Source: Alphaproteobacteria bacterium
Lineage (GTDB): Bacteria > Pseudomonadota > Alphaproteobacteria > Micavibrionales > Micavibrionaceae
Length of the DNA stretch: 64,000 nucleotides
Direction: 5' to 3'
NCBI GenBank assembly: GCA_002401695.1
Contig: NVTV01000002.1
Span: 372,001 to 436,000, forward strand
Positions 1-7,997 of the stretch are shown here, piece by piece. The translations under genes were made by a program, and so were the position numbers. The first letter of the stretch is position 1. The number at the start of each line of letters is the position of its first letter. The notes under the pieces were generated by a model, which saw only the letters and a program-made list of their open reading frames with translations, searched no databases and was not told where the DNA came from.

Positions 1-53
1 GCCGCATTTATACCTTTGAGACAAAGGATGTCTTGCGTAAAATAAAGAAATAG
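1..53 (+). CDS. 3' end of an unidentified gene (partial)
   Basis: The third frame is open from the window edge to a TAG at 51-53 and reads as a charged, lysine-rich C-terminus ending LRKIKK. It stops 39 bases before the lipoprotein gene on the same strand, a spacing that would fit an operon. Only about 16 codons are visible, so no family can be assigned, and the reading could be chance. The base choice looks coding-like but this is weak evidence. Confidence 0.35.
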   Translation, partial: RIYTFETKDVLRKIKK

Positions 54-92
54 AAATGATCTTACTTGTATGACTTATAAAAGGAAAATATT

Positions 93-662
93 TTGAAACG
101 CAGTGTTGTACTCTTTGGTGCTTTGATGCTTGGCGCATGTAATCCAATATATTCTGGCGGCGGCGAGCCTTTGGCGCAGATGACCTTCGACCATGTAAAG
201 CCTTTTCCAGTTTACGTTGCATCCTATGAAGCTGTCGCACTTGTAAGACCGCAAGCCCCTGACTTGCCGGAGGGGTTCATCGCTGATCCGGCAGAGTTGG
301 TGCATGATTATCTGAAAAGCCGCTTTGAAGCTTCCGGTTCACAGGGGAAATTGCGCGCGGTTATTAACGGTGTTTCTGTCAAGCATGAGATTGTACGCTC
401 AAAGAATAAATTAGGGGCGGCGTTAAATGTCGCCAATATGGATCATTATATGGTTCGTGTGGGAATTACTTTAGAGAATTTCGGAACGGTTGAGCGTCCA
501 AATCAAAGTATAAAATTAACGGCATATCGAAACCTTTACATCTCGGAATATAGTTCTCTTGTTGAGCGGGAGAAGGCACAAATGATGGTTTTGGATACAT
601 TAATAGATGATTTGGATAGATCTATCCGCGCGGTTTTGAAAGATAAGCTCAATATTTTGTAA
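93..662 (+). CDS. Predicted lipoprotein of unknown function
   Basis: This 189-residue protein begins with a short lipoprotein signal: two basic residues, a hydrophobic stretch and the lipobox LGAC with Cys16 as the predicted lipidated residue. A TTG start is used because the signal peptide begins exactly there and an AAGGA-like ribosome-binding site lies at 81-85. The mature part is a soluble mixed alpha/beta-looking domain with no motif I recognise. It should be anchored to a membrane facing the periplasm. It ends 6 bases before the convergent trkH gene, with no terminator visible between them. Function is unknown. Confidence 0.75.
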   Translation: MKRSVVLFGALMLGACNPIYSGGGEPLAQMTFDHVKPFPVYVASYEAVALVRPQAPDLPEGFIADPAELVHDYLKSRFEASGSQGKLRAVINGVSVKHEIVRSKNKLGAALNVANMDHYMVRVGITLENFGTVERPNQSIKLTAYRNLYISEYSSLVEREKAQMMVLDTLIDDLDRSIRAVLKDKLNIL

Positions 663-668
663 GTGTGG

Positions 669-2111
669 TTAAGTTTTCCAAAATTGCGGAGAAAACATAA
701 CAAGGATCGCGAACAGTTCTAAACGCCCCAGCAACATACCTAAAGATAACAGCCATTTGGCGCTGTCCGGAAGAGATTGGAAGTTACCCGCAGGGCCAAT
801 GATTGGGCCTAAGCCTGGCCCAACATTAGATATTGATGTCACGGCGCCTGACATTGCAGTGATGAAATCCAAACCCGTATATGATAAGGCAATGGCCAAA
901 AACGAGAACCCTAGCGCATAAACAAAGAAGAACCCCATGACGGATGACGGGACGTCTTTTGGCATAGGTTTGCCATTATAATGCGGAATAAATACGCCAT
1001 TAGGGTGTAAAAGTTTACTGATTTGAATTTTCGTAACGGCGTATAGAACCTGAAATCTGAAAATTTTAATACCGCATGATGTTGACCCCGCACACCCGCC
1101 AACGACCATCAGAAAGAAGAACAGACTGACGGCGAAACCACCCCACGCATTGAAATCGCCATTTCCGTAACCTGTTCCCGTCATAATGGAGACAACATTG
1201 AACAGAGAGAGAAGTAACGCCTTGGAAAAGGGCACGTCTTGCTGCGCGGTAAGATAGGAAATTGTAACAATAGTCGCAATCGCAATAATTGATAAAAACC
1301 ATCTGACTTGGGAATCTTTAAAGAGAGGCCTCAAATTTCCTCTAACGGCTTTTAGGTAAAGCACGAACGGTATTCCGCTCATTATCATGAAGGCAATCGC
1401 TACAATGGAAGTGCTGACAGTTTCGAAATGGCCAAATGAATTATCGAATGTTGAAAAGCCACCTGTTGCAATCGTTGTCATTGCGTGAACAACAGCGTCA
1501 AAAATTTCCAGTCCTGTCATCATATAGCAAAGCGCACAGATTATCGTAAGGCCAACATATATAACGGCTATGGAACTGGCGAGCTGCGCTGTTCGGGGCA
1601 ATGCTTTTTCGCTTTCCGATAGTTCAGTTCTAAAAATTTGCATTCCTCCGACTTTCAGGAAGGGAAGAACAGACATCGCCATGATAATAATACCAATACC
1701 GCCCAGCCACTGTAATATAGCGCGCCACAGTAATATGCCTGCCGGTGCGTAATCTAATCCGGTGATAACGGTTGATCCGGTTGTTGTGATGCCCGACATG
1801 GCCTCAAAAAAAGAATCCGTGACGGACATATCAAGAGAGGAAAACCAAAACGGTAAAGCCCCGAATGTTGGAAGGATTAGCCATGTTGTGTTTGTGAGAA
1901 GAAAGGCTTGGCGTGTTGTGATGTTAAATTGGTGCCCTGCATTGCTTAATATCAGTGCACCGCCAAAAAAAGCAGTGATGATAATGCAGATGAAGAATAC
2001 TTTCCAGTCATCGTACCCGAAATAGAAGTCAGCCATCATAGGCAGTATCATGCTGAGGGATAATACAGTCAGTAAAATACCATTAATGTAGAGAATTGGA
2101 CGGAAATCCAA
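669..2111 (-). CDS. trkH: Trk-type potassium uptake protein, TrkH family
   Basis: TrkH is the inner-membrane, K+-translocating subunit of the Trk system, gated by a cytoplasmic TrkA. The 480-residue protein is strongly hydrophobic and has the usual length. Four pore-loop-like glycine segments are visible near residues 105-116 (SGITTTG), 211-220 (TTIATGG), 308-318 (TGTGYG) and 420-436 (SNVGPGLG), matching the four-fold internal repeat of the family. No trkA gene is adjacent, so the regulatory subunit must be encoded elsewhere. It converges with the lipoprotein gene. Confidence in the family is high; TrkH versus the close paralogue TrkG/KtrB is a naming matter. Confidence 0.93.
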   Translation of the reverse strand: MDFRPILYINGILLTVLSLSMILPMMADFYFGYDDWKVFFICIIITAFFGGALILSNAGHQFNITTRQAFLLTNTTWLILPTFGALPFWFSSLDMSVTDSFFEAMSGITTTGSTVITGLDYAPAGILLWRAILQWLGGIGIIIMAMSVLPFLKVGGMQIFRTELSESEKALPRTAQLASSIAVIYVGLTIICALCYMMTGLEIFDAVVHAMTTIATGGFSTFDNSFGHFETVSTSIVAIAFMIMSGIPFVLYLKAVRGNLRPLFKDSQVRWFLSIIAIATIVTISYLTAQQDVPFSKALLLSLFNVVSIMTGTGYGNGDFNAWGGFAVSLFFFLMVVGGCAGSTSCGIKIFRFQVLYAVTKIQISKLLHPNGVFIPHYNGKPMPKDVPSSVMGFFFVYALGFSFLAIALSYTGLDFITAMSGAVTSISNVGPGLGPIIGPAGNFQSLPDSAKWLLSLGMLLGRLELFAILVMFSPQFWKT

Positions 2112-2220
2112 GGGCTTCTTCCTTTTATAATTCTGAGCTCAGAGTCTAGACCAGGATAGGGCGCTTTTCAAGCCGTCTTGTGATCTATCGCCTAATGTAT
2201 AAACTGTGGGATAGGAAAGT

Positions 2221-2246
2221 AAAAAGGAGCGCTATGAAGCGCTCCT
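2221..2246 (-). terminator. Intrinsic terminator of the OmpA-like gene
   Basis: Perfect 8-bp stem (AGGAGCGC at 2225-2232, GCGCTCCT at 2239-2246) with a 6-base loop. On the minus strand it is followed by a run of T (the A-run at 2221-2225). It lies 27 bases after the stop codon of the minus-strand OmpA-like gene and upstream of trkH, so it should insulate the two. Confidence 0.85.
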
Positions 2247-2272
2247 GAATAATTAATGCAATGTGAATGTTC

Positions 2273-3151
2273 TTATTTGAAAGAGATGTTCACACGACGG
2301 TTTGCAGGTTCACGCACATCGTCTGATGTTGCAACTAGCAATGATGATTCACCATGGCTTTCAACAGCCAGAATATCTGCACTAACGCCACGTTCAACCA
2401 ACGCATCACGAACTGCATTCGCACGTTTAAATGCCAAGCGCTTGTTGTAAGCATCATCACCGGATGTATCGGCATGTCCGCTTACTGTGATTTGTGATGG
2501 CGTGTTCTTCGCAACTTCTGCTGCAACAGCATCAAGCACATTCTTCGCGCCAGCGCTTAATGTCTTTGAATCCCAGTTAAAGAATACAAGATACATCGCT
2601 TCTTCAGGAACCATAGGTGCAGGTTCTGCAACCACATCTACAGGCTGAGGTTTCTGTTGTACAAGACCTTCAAGCTCGGCCATGGCATCAAGATATTCTG
2701 TTTTACAACGTAAAATCTCTTCTGTTTTCCAGTTTTCTTCTTGTTGCTCAATCCAACAATCGAACTTTGCTTGGGCAAGAGCCGCTGTTGACGGGGCAAT
2801 TTCACGTGCGCCCATGTCAAATGCAACGACAAGACGTCCGCGCGCTGCACCAAGTTCCTTAATGTGGTTTTCGCTTAAGTTCCAGTCACTAACAGGCTCA
2901 GGCATTACAGCTTCACCAGAAGCGGCCGCCAAACCTTTACGTGCAAAATGTAGAGCATCAGGGTAATCGAACATATCTTCAAGTTCGGTGTTGGCGAAAG
3001 TCTTATATTCACCGGCCAAAGCCTGTGTGAATGGACTGCCGACAGGTTGTGCTTCGTTAAGCGCATCGACTTCACTATATGTATCAAACATTGTACAGCC
3101 ACTAAGTGCGACAACGCCGACTGCTAAAACTAGGTTACGCACGGATTTCAT
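2273..3151 (-). CDS. OmpA-family lipoprotein
   Basis: A 292-residue envelope protein. The N-terminus is a lipoprotein signal with lipobox LSGC (Cys19). The C-terminal third, about residues 185-292, is an OmpA-like peptidoglycan-binding domain: it opens with a beta strand YLVFFNWDS, contains the SGHADTSG segment and ends with the family signature NRRVNI. The part between is alpha-helical and Glu/Ala-rich. Such proteins tie the outer membrane to peptidoglycan, as Pal does, but the long helical middle and the absence of tol genes nearby argue against this being Pal. A GAGGAG ribosome-binding site precedes the start. A strong terminator follows. Confidence 0.85.
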   Translation of the reverse strand: MKSVRNLVLAVGVVALSGCTMFDTYSEVDALNEAQPVGSPFTQALAGEYKTFANTELEDMFDYPDALHFARKGLAAASGEAVMPEPVSDWNLSENHIKELGAARGRLVVAFDMGAREIAPSTAALAQAKFDCWIEQQEENWKTEEILRCKTEYLDAMAELEGLVQQKPQPVDVVAEPAPMVPEEAMYLVFFNWDSKTLSAGAKNVLDAVAAEVAKNTPSQITVSGHADTSGDDAYNKRLAFKRANAVRDALVERGVSADILAVESHGESSLLVATSDDVREPANRRVNISFK

Positions 3152-3331
3152 ATTTTTTGCTCCTCAAATAAACGCGTATTAATATTGCTACTTCAGTTTA
3201 AATTATTAACTTCACTTTTGTCTGCAAGAGGTCGGAATTAAAACTGCGATTCTCAAACATTCCCCTAATCTTCTATAGTTAATAGAGGTAAATGTAAAGC
3301 TTAGTTTCTGATTTGTAATGACTTTTTTGTT

Positions 3332-3368
3332 AATAAGCAAATAATATTGTAAATAAGCAAATAATATT
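3332..3368. repeat. Tandem 17-bp direct repeat, 20-bp period
   Basis: AATAAGCAAATAATATT occurs at 3332-3348 and again at 3352-3368, exactly 20 bases apart, in a 291-base A/T-rich gap between the OmpA-like gene and the PfpI-like gene. The period is close to two helical turns, so the copies face the same side of the DNA. That suits a pair of protein-binding sites in the promoter region of one of the flanking genes, but replication slippage would look the same. The rest of the gap shows no gene or RNA that I can support. Confidence 0.7.
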
Positions 3369-3442
3369 TTATTGCGTTGCACAAAAAAACATAATTGTAT
3401 TATACTCGAAACAAATTAGGAATTGTTGGGAGTAATGTAAAA

Positions 3443-4066
3443 ATGAGCAATGCACATATAGTAGGGAAAAAGGCTGCGATCCTTGTAGAAAGTGGCTTTT
3501 GTGAGCGTGAGCTTATGCAGGCACAGAAATCTTTAAACGCCTTGGGTGTTGATTGTCGGCTGATTTCTTCCGAAAGCTCTCTGATTAGAGGGTGGAATGA
3601 AAATAAAGCACCGTCTTCTTCTTGTTGGGGGGCTGATTATGCGCCTGATAGAGCATTGGATAAGTCCATTGCGGGGGATTATGACATCCTCGTTATTCCA
3701 GGCGGGATCAGAAGCATCACTAAACTGAAGTTGAATGATAATGTTAAACCTTTCATTTCTGCATTTGTGCAAACGGGCAAGCCTGTGATTGCGTACAACC
3801 AAGCCATTGATCTTCTTTCTTTTGCAGGATTGGTTGATGGGTATTCCTTGGCGGCGAAGAGTGATCTATGTGACTCTGTTAAAGGTCATGGCGGGCGATG
3901 CGCGGCATCGGAATTCATTGTCAGCAAGAATTTGATTACATTATCACGCTTTAGAGATGTTGATGATAGGCTGCAACGCGCTGTATTGTGCGTCTTAAAT
4001 GGCGAACGTTATATAGAGAAAGAAGTTTCTTCTAATAATATGCCTTATGCCTCTAAAGTGGCTTGA
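3443..4066 (+). CDS. DJ-1/PfpI family protein lacking the nucleophile Cys
   Basis: A 207-residue protein with the DJ-1/PfpI (class I glutamine amidotransferase-like) fold pattern: N-terminal strand AAILVESGF followed by a conserved Glu (ERE), then DILVIPGG at residues 81-88, KPVIAYNQ at 113-120 and AGLVDG near 129. Active family members carry a Cys-His pair (typically AICHG) at the elbow after the KP-V strand; here that place reads AYNQA, with Asn119 and Gln120. It is therefore probably not a cysteine-dependent protease, deglycase or hydrolase and may be a binding or sensory protein. The ATG at 3443 is chosen because GGGAG lies at 3428-3432. An upstream in-frame ATG at 3395 lacks such a site. 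Confidence 0.8.
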   Translation: MSNAHIVGKKAAILVESGFCERELMQAQKSLNALGVDCRLISSESSLIRGWNENKAPSSSCWGADYAPDRALDKSIAGDYDILVIPGGIRSITKLKLNDNVKPFISAFVQTGKPVIAYNQAIDLLSFAGLVDGYSLAAKSDLCDSVKGHGGRCAASEFIVSKNLITLSRFRDVDDRLQRAVLCVLNGERYIEKEVSSNNMPYASKVA

Positions 4067-4121
4067 TTTCCAGAGCATGACTTTCTAGGATTATCGCTGG
4101 TTATTTGGATAGGAGTTTATG

Positions 4122-5244
4122 ATGCGCGCAGAAATTGAAACGATGATAAGTGAAATTGAAAATTCATTAACGCTTATTCGGAGGCATCTTTGACTGGGAT
4201 GTCGCAACCGCGCGTTTAGATGAACTTGATGCCCTGTGTGAAGACCCTGATTTATGGTCTGACGCATCCAAAGCGCGGGAACTTATGCGTGAGCGCACGT
4301 GTTTAGAGCAAAGCATAAAATCTGTCCGTGATATTGAAACATCATTAAATGATAATGTTGAGCTAATTTCTATGGGAGAAGAAGAGGGCGATGACTCTAT
4401 TGTTAAGGAGGCAGAGCAAGGAATTGAACGTTTGCAGCGCTTAAGTGATCGGAAACGTCTTGAGAGTTTGTTATCAGGAGAAGCCGACAGCAATGATGCC
4501 TATGTACAAATTAATGCCGGCGCCGGTGGAACAGAAGCACAAGACTGGGCCGAAATGGTTTTTCGCATGTATTTTCGTTGGGCAGAAAAGCGTGGGTTCA
4601 AATGCACCACTTTGGAGCGCAGTGAAGGCGAAGAGGCTGGCATAAAATCTACCACCATCAAGGTAGAAGGGCATCAGGCCTATGGCTGGATGAAAACCGA
4701 AACCGGAGTTCATCGCTTGGTTCGGATTTCACCATATGATTCCAGCGCGCGGCGACACACAAGTTTTGCCTCTGTTTATGTTTCCCCTGTTATTGACGAT
4801 ACAATCGACATTCAAATCGAGGATAAGGATTTAAGGGTTGATACTTACCGTTCAAGCGGCGCGGGCGGGCAACATGTCAATAAAACCGACAGTGCGGTTC
4901 GTTTGACCCATATCCCAACAGGTGTTGTGGCGGCATGTCAGAATGGTCGTTCCCAACATCAAAACAGAGCAACGGCGATGGAAATGCTGAAAGCACGCCT
5001 TTATGAAATTGAATTGCAAAAACGTGAAGAAGATAAAGCCAAAGAACACGGTGAGAAGAGCGATATCGGGTGGGGGCATCAGATACGGTCATATGTCTTG
5101 CATCCTTACCAAATGGTCAAGGATATGCGTACTGAGTATGAAACCTCCCAATCTCAAGCGGTTTTAGATGGTGATTTGGATCAATTTCTTGAGGCTTCTT
5201 TGGCGCATATATCAGGGCAACAGAAGGATGTGGGTAACTCTTAG
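4122..5244 (+). CDS. prfB: Peptide chain release factor 2, programmed +1 frameshift
   Basis: RF2 recognises UGA and UAA stop codons and triggers peptidyl-tRNA hydrolysis. The gene is in two frames. A 23-codon first frame (ATG at 4122, AGGAG site at 4111-4115; a second ATG at 4119 is possible) stops at TGA 4191-4193, and the main frame continues from GAC at 4192. The joined product is about 373 residues, close to E. coli RF2 (365). Visible in the main frame are the tripeptide SPY (about 203-205), where E. coli has SPF, and the catalytic GGQ (about 248-250) within SSGAGGQHVNKT. Read without the shift, the protein would lack its N-terminal domain start, so annotation from an internal ATG such as 4285 would be wrong. 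Confidence 0.95.
4179..4194 (+). promoter_or_regulatory. RF2 autoregulatory +1 frameshift site
   Basis: The elements of the classic prfB recoding site are present with the E. coli geometry: an internal Shine-Dalgarno-like CGGAGG (4179-4184), a 3-base spacer CAT, the slippery codon CTT (4188-4190) and the in-frame stop TGA (4191-4193) followed by C. When RF2 is scarce the ribosome pauses at UGA, slips from CUU to UUU and continues at GAC. RF2 thus limits its own synthesis. The mechanism is known for the family; the arrangement is read directly here. Confidence 0.95.
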
Positions 5245-5351
5245 GATAGAATTGGTATAACGCCTGTTTTTCTCGTGTACATATACTCTTTTTACTTGTG
5301 TTTTTCATGTTGACATAATATTATTCTTGCGACGTTTATTAGGAGGAATAC

Positions 5352-7253
5352 ATGAACGCGCGCAATCTTTTTGCTTCTGTTTCATTGTTAATGTGTTTAT
5401 CAAGTACGGCTTTCGCGACGGATTACCGTGTGGATGGTCTTATATCGCATTCAAATATACATACTATTGGCTGGGATCAGCGGTCTTTGGAGGCTCAAAT
5501 GCAAGGCGCGGTATACCTTCGTGCGCAGATTGAGAAGCTGGAGCAGCAAAATGAGCAATTGCGTAATAGCCTAAGCCAAATGCGCGGTAAAGCAATAAAG
5601 GCAGCCCCCATCGGGCGTGATCCGCGTATTCAGGCTTTAATTGAAGAGAATAAAAGATTGTCCAATGCCTTATTAAGCAGTCAGTCGCAAAATAATACGC
5701 GTCAGGTTGGCATATCTGCAGATGTTTATATGCAAAAATTATATGTTCTTGAAGCTGAAAATCAAAAAATCAAAAAAAGTCTGACCCATGCGCTTACACA
5801 GTCTGGCGGCGAATCTGCACTCTTAAAGCAAGAGAATATGCGTTTAAAGTCATCTCTTTCGACGTTATCGTCTTCAGGAACAGGTTATCAAAGTAGAATC
5901 TCTAATTTGGAAAAAGACATAAGAAATCTAAAAGGTAAGAATGCCGTTTTGTTGTCATCATCCTCGACTTCCGGAGGGAATTATCAGGGCAGAATTTTGG
6001 GCTTGGAGGCAGAGATAAGAGGTTTAAAAGGTGAAAACGCGGCTTTATTGTCATCATCATCTGCCACTGGTGAAACATCAAAAGTGACAATGAATAAAAT
6101 TATTTCTCTGCAAAACATAGTTAAAGAGTTGCAGGTTGAAAATAGAAAATTGGGGCAAACCTTGGCAAGTTCGTCTGATAAATTGTTGGGCTTACATGAG
6201 CGTGCAGATGTTGCCCGAAACGAAAAAGATGTAAATTCGCGTAGCATAGCGACGTTGAAAAGCACATTGGCACAGGCTCAAAAAGAAAATGCATCATTAA
6301 ATCAAACAATTATAACGTTGGGAGCCCGGACACAAAAACCTTCGGTTGTTGCAAATAGCAGTGGTATCCAATCATTGAAAAAGCAGAACCAGAGCCTGCG
6401 TGAGACGATCCGTGCGCAAAATGAAGTTCTTGTCTCTGCGGATAATGCAACGAAAACGGCGGAGCGTTTACTGACGGAAAATGCGATGTTGAAACGGCAG
6501 GTGGAGCTTGCCGGTAAGGTCGGGCTTACTAACGGAAAATCAGCCAAAGAGCTTTTTGCGCAGAATGCAAAGCTGGAAAGCGAAATTAAGCAACGAAATA
6601 ACTATATACAAAGGCTTGAAGGCTTGAAGGATACCGTTAAGCAGTTGCGCTTGGAGAACGATAAGTATGTGATGGGGAAAGCCACAAGCAATAGTGTTAA
6701 AAAACGTTTTTCTGTACTGAAAGCCGAGATGAAAAACGCAGACGATTTACTTAAAAAAGAACGCGCAAACGCTACTCAATATAAAACAAGAATAAGAGAG
6801 TATCAGGAAGAGATCGCAGGTATAAGAAACGGCCAATCTAAAGAAATGGCAAGCAAGATCAGCGACTATAAATCCAGAATGCTGCTTTTGGAAAAAGGAC
6901 AAGAGAGTCAGGATGAGCAAATAACAGCGTTAAAACTTGAAAATCAAGAATTGAAGGCACGAATTAAGTTGTCCTCTGAAGAAGCTAAAGTGGAAAAGGC
7001 AAAGAAGGTCAAAGAAGCGAAGCGTGCGCCTAAGAAAAATACAATTGTTGCGCGTGCCCATGAGGATAAAAATCCAGAGGAAGTAGTAAGCTTTGTCGAG
7101 ACATCCTATCCTCCGGTTGAGCAAATCGCACCATTATTGGATCACGATGGGGCGCACCGTTATGATAAGGAAGAGATGTCGGATGGAGAAAGTCTTATTC
7201 TTCTGTCGGAAACATTATTGTCTCAGAAACTCAAACCATTACCTGACCAGTGA
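5352..7253 (+). CDS. Exported coiled-coil protein of unknown function
   Basis: A 633-residue protein with an N-terminal Sec signal peptide, probable cleavage near residue 22 after AFA. Almost all the rest is predicted coiled coil: heptad-like series of Leu, Glu, Lys and Gln such as KLEQQNEQLRNSL, broken by short Ser/Gly segments. Residues 179-242 hold two copies of a 32-residue repeat. The last 100 residues shift to a Lys/Ala-rich linker and then an acidic tail. A GGAGG site precedes the ATG. It stands alone, with a strong terminator after it. A structural or scaffold role in the periplasm is an inference from composition; no enzymatic domain or membrane anchor other than the signal is seen. 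Confidence 0.75.
   Translation: MNARNLFASVSLLMCLSSTAFATDYRVDGLISHSNIHTIGWDQRSLEAQMQGAVYLRAQIEKLEQQNEQLRNSLSQMRGKAIKAAPIGRDPRIQALIEENKRLSNALLSSQSQNNTRQVGISADVYMQKLYVLEAENQKIKKSLTHALTQSGGESALLKQENMRLKSSLSTLSSSGTGYQSRISNLEKDIRNLKGKNAVLLSSSSTSGGNYQGRILGLEAEIRGLKGENAALLSSSSATGETSKVTMNKIISLQNIVKELQVENRKLGQTLASSSDKLLGLHERADVARNEKDVNSRSIATLKSTLAQAQKENASLNQTIITLGARTQKPSVVANSSGIQSLKKQNQSLRETIRAQNEVLVSADNATKTAERLLTENAMLKRQVELAGKVGLTNGKSAKELFAQNAKLESEIKQRNNYIQRLEGLKDTVKQLRLENDKYVMGKATSNSVKKRFSVLKAEMKNADDLLKKERANATQYKTRIREYQEEIAGIRNGQSKEMASKISDYKSRMLLLEKGQESQDEQITALKLENQELKARIKLSSEEAKVEKAKKVKEAKRAPKKNTIVARAHEDKNPEEVVSFVETSYPPVEQIAPLLDHDGAHRYDKEEMSDGESLILLSETLLSQKLKPLPDQ
5886..6077 (+). repeat. Two-copy 96-bp in-gene repeat (32 residues)
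   Basis: Within the coiled-coil gene, bases 5886-5981 and 5982-6077 encode consecutive 32-residue units. Each starts YQ.RI..LE..IR.LKG.NA and ends LLSSSS. The two differ at several positions, so the duplication is not fresh. The Ser-rich end of each unit probably forms a flexible break between helical segments. Confidence 0.85.
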
Positions 7254-7272
7254 TATATCAGAAAACACATGA

Positions 7273-7315
7273 AAAACGGGCACGATTATTACATCATTGC
7301 CCGTTTTATTTTGCT
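7273..7315. terminator. Intrinsic terminator between coiled-coil gene and phaR
   Basis: A perfect 10-bp stem, AAAACGGGCA at 7273-7282 and TGCCCGTTTT at 7298-7307, with a 15-base loop and a T-rich tail on the plus strand. The A-run at the left end gives a matching T-run on the minus strand, so it can end both the plus-strand coiled-coil gene and the convergent phaR transcript. Confidence 0.85.
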
Positions 7316-7337
7316 TACTGAGCTTGGTTTTATTTTG

Positions 7338-7859
7338 TTATTTCGTTTTTTCTTCTGTGCTGCTGTTATAGCCCATATTAAACGGAGGCATCATTTTCAT
7401 TGCGCGTTCAAACATTTCCATGTTCTTGCGTGCCAGCTCTTCCATATTGGCATTTTGCGGAAACATACCGTCCATTTTAGGCATTGAGCCGAATGACTTG
7501 GAAAATTTTTCCTGCATCTGTTCTTGATTTTGTGCAAAAATATTCATTGTCTGCTCCAGATATTTGGGCAGCATATCTTGCGCATTATTGCCGTAAAATC
7601 CGATTAGTGTGCGTAAGAAACTTGTAGGCAACAGCGTTTCATCGCTGGCCTCTTGATCCGCAATAATTTGCGTCAAAACACCGCGCGTCAAGTCTTCGCC
7701 GCTCTTTGCATCAATAACAACAAAGTCATGCCCTTCTTGCACCATTTCGCAAAGGTCATCAAGGGTAACATAGCTACTCCGCCCCGTGTCGTACAGACGA
7801 CGGTTTGCATATTTTTTGATTACAGTAGGCTCGTCTTTGCCGGTTTTTTCTTTGGCCAT
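7338..7859 (-). CDS. phaR: Polyhydroxyalkanoate synthesis repressor PhaR
   Basis: PhaR binds both DNA and PHB granules and represses phasin and other pha genes, leaving the DNA when polymer forms. The 173-residue protein has the family N-terminal DNA-binding domain (about residues 13-75) with the diagnostic run KKYANRRLYDT and the segment RGVLTQIIADQE. It is followed by the PHB-accumulation helical region and a Met/Asn-rich, low-complexity C-terminus. Length is typical for alphaproteobacteria. It is divergent from the short PHA synthase-like gene, and their shared 138-base gap contains a TGC/GCA palindrome that may be its operator. No phasin gene is seen in the window. Confidence 0.93.
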   Translation of the reverse strand: MAKEKTGKDEPTVIKKYANRRLYDTGRSSYVTLDDLCEMVQEGHDFVVIDAKSGEDLTRGVLTQIIADQEASDETLLPTSFLRTLIGFYGNNAQDMLPKYLEQTMNIFAQNQEQMQEKFSKSFGSMPKMDGMFPQNANMEELARKNMEMFERAMKMMPPFNMGYNSSTEEKTK

Positions 7860-7958
7860 GTTGCACCTCGTTCTATAAATTTTCTCTGTGGATGAGTGAC
7901 ATTATGCACAAAATAAATATAAAATAAAGTATTCGATGGAAAAATGCGTATGTTTTTT

Positions 7959-7971
7959 TTATGCTGCATAA
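7959..7971. promoter_or_regulatory. Perfect TGC/GCA palindrome, candidate PhaR operator
   Basis: TTATGC-T-GCATAA is a perfect 13-base dyad in the 138-base gap between divergent phaR and the PHA synthase-like gene, 27 bases before the latter's start. PhaR proteins are known to bind TGC-rich sites. Other TGC triplets occur in the same gap (near 7905 and 7945). Assignment as an operator is inference. Confidence 0.45.
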
Positions 7972-7997
7972 TCAAAGTGAATGAAAAGTGAGCGTTT

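Noticed and set aside
5310-5339. TTGACA at 5310-5315 as a promoter for the coiled-coil gene
   Set aside because: No acceptable -10 box lies 16-18 bases downstream before the ribosome-binding site.
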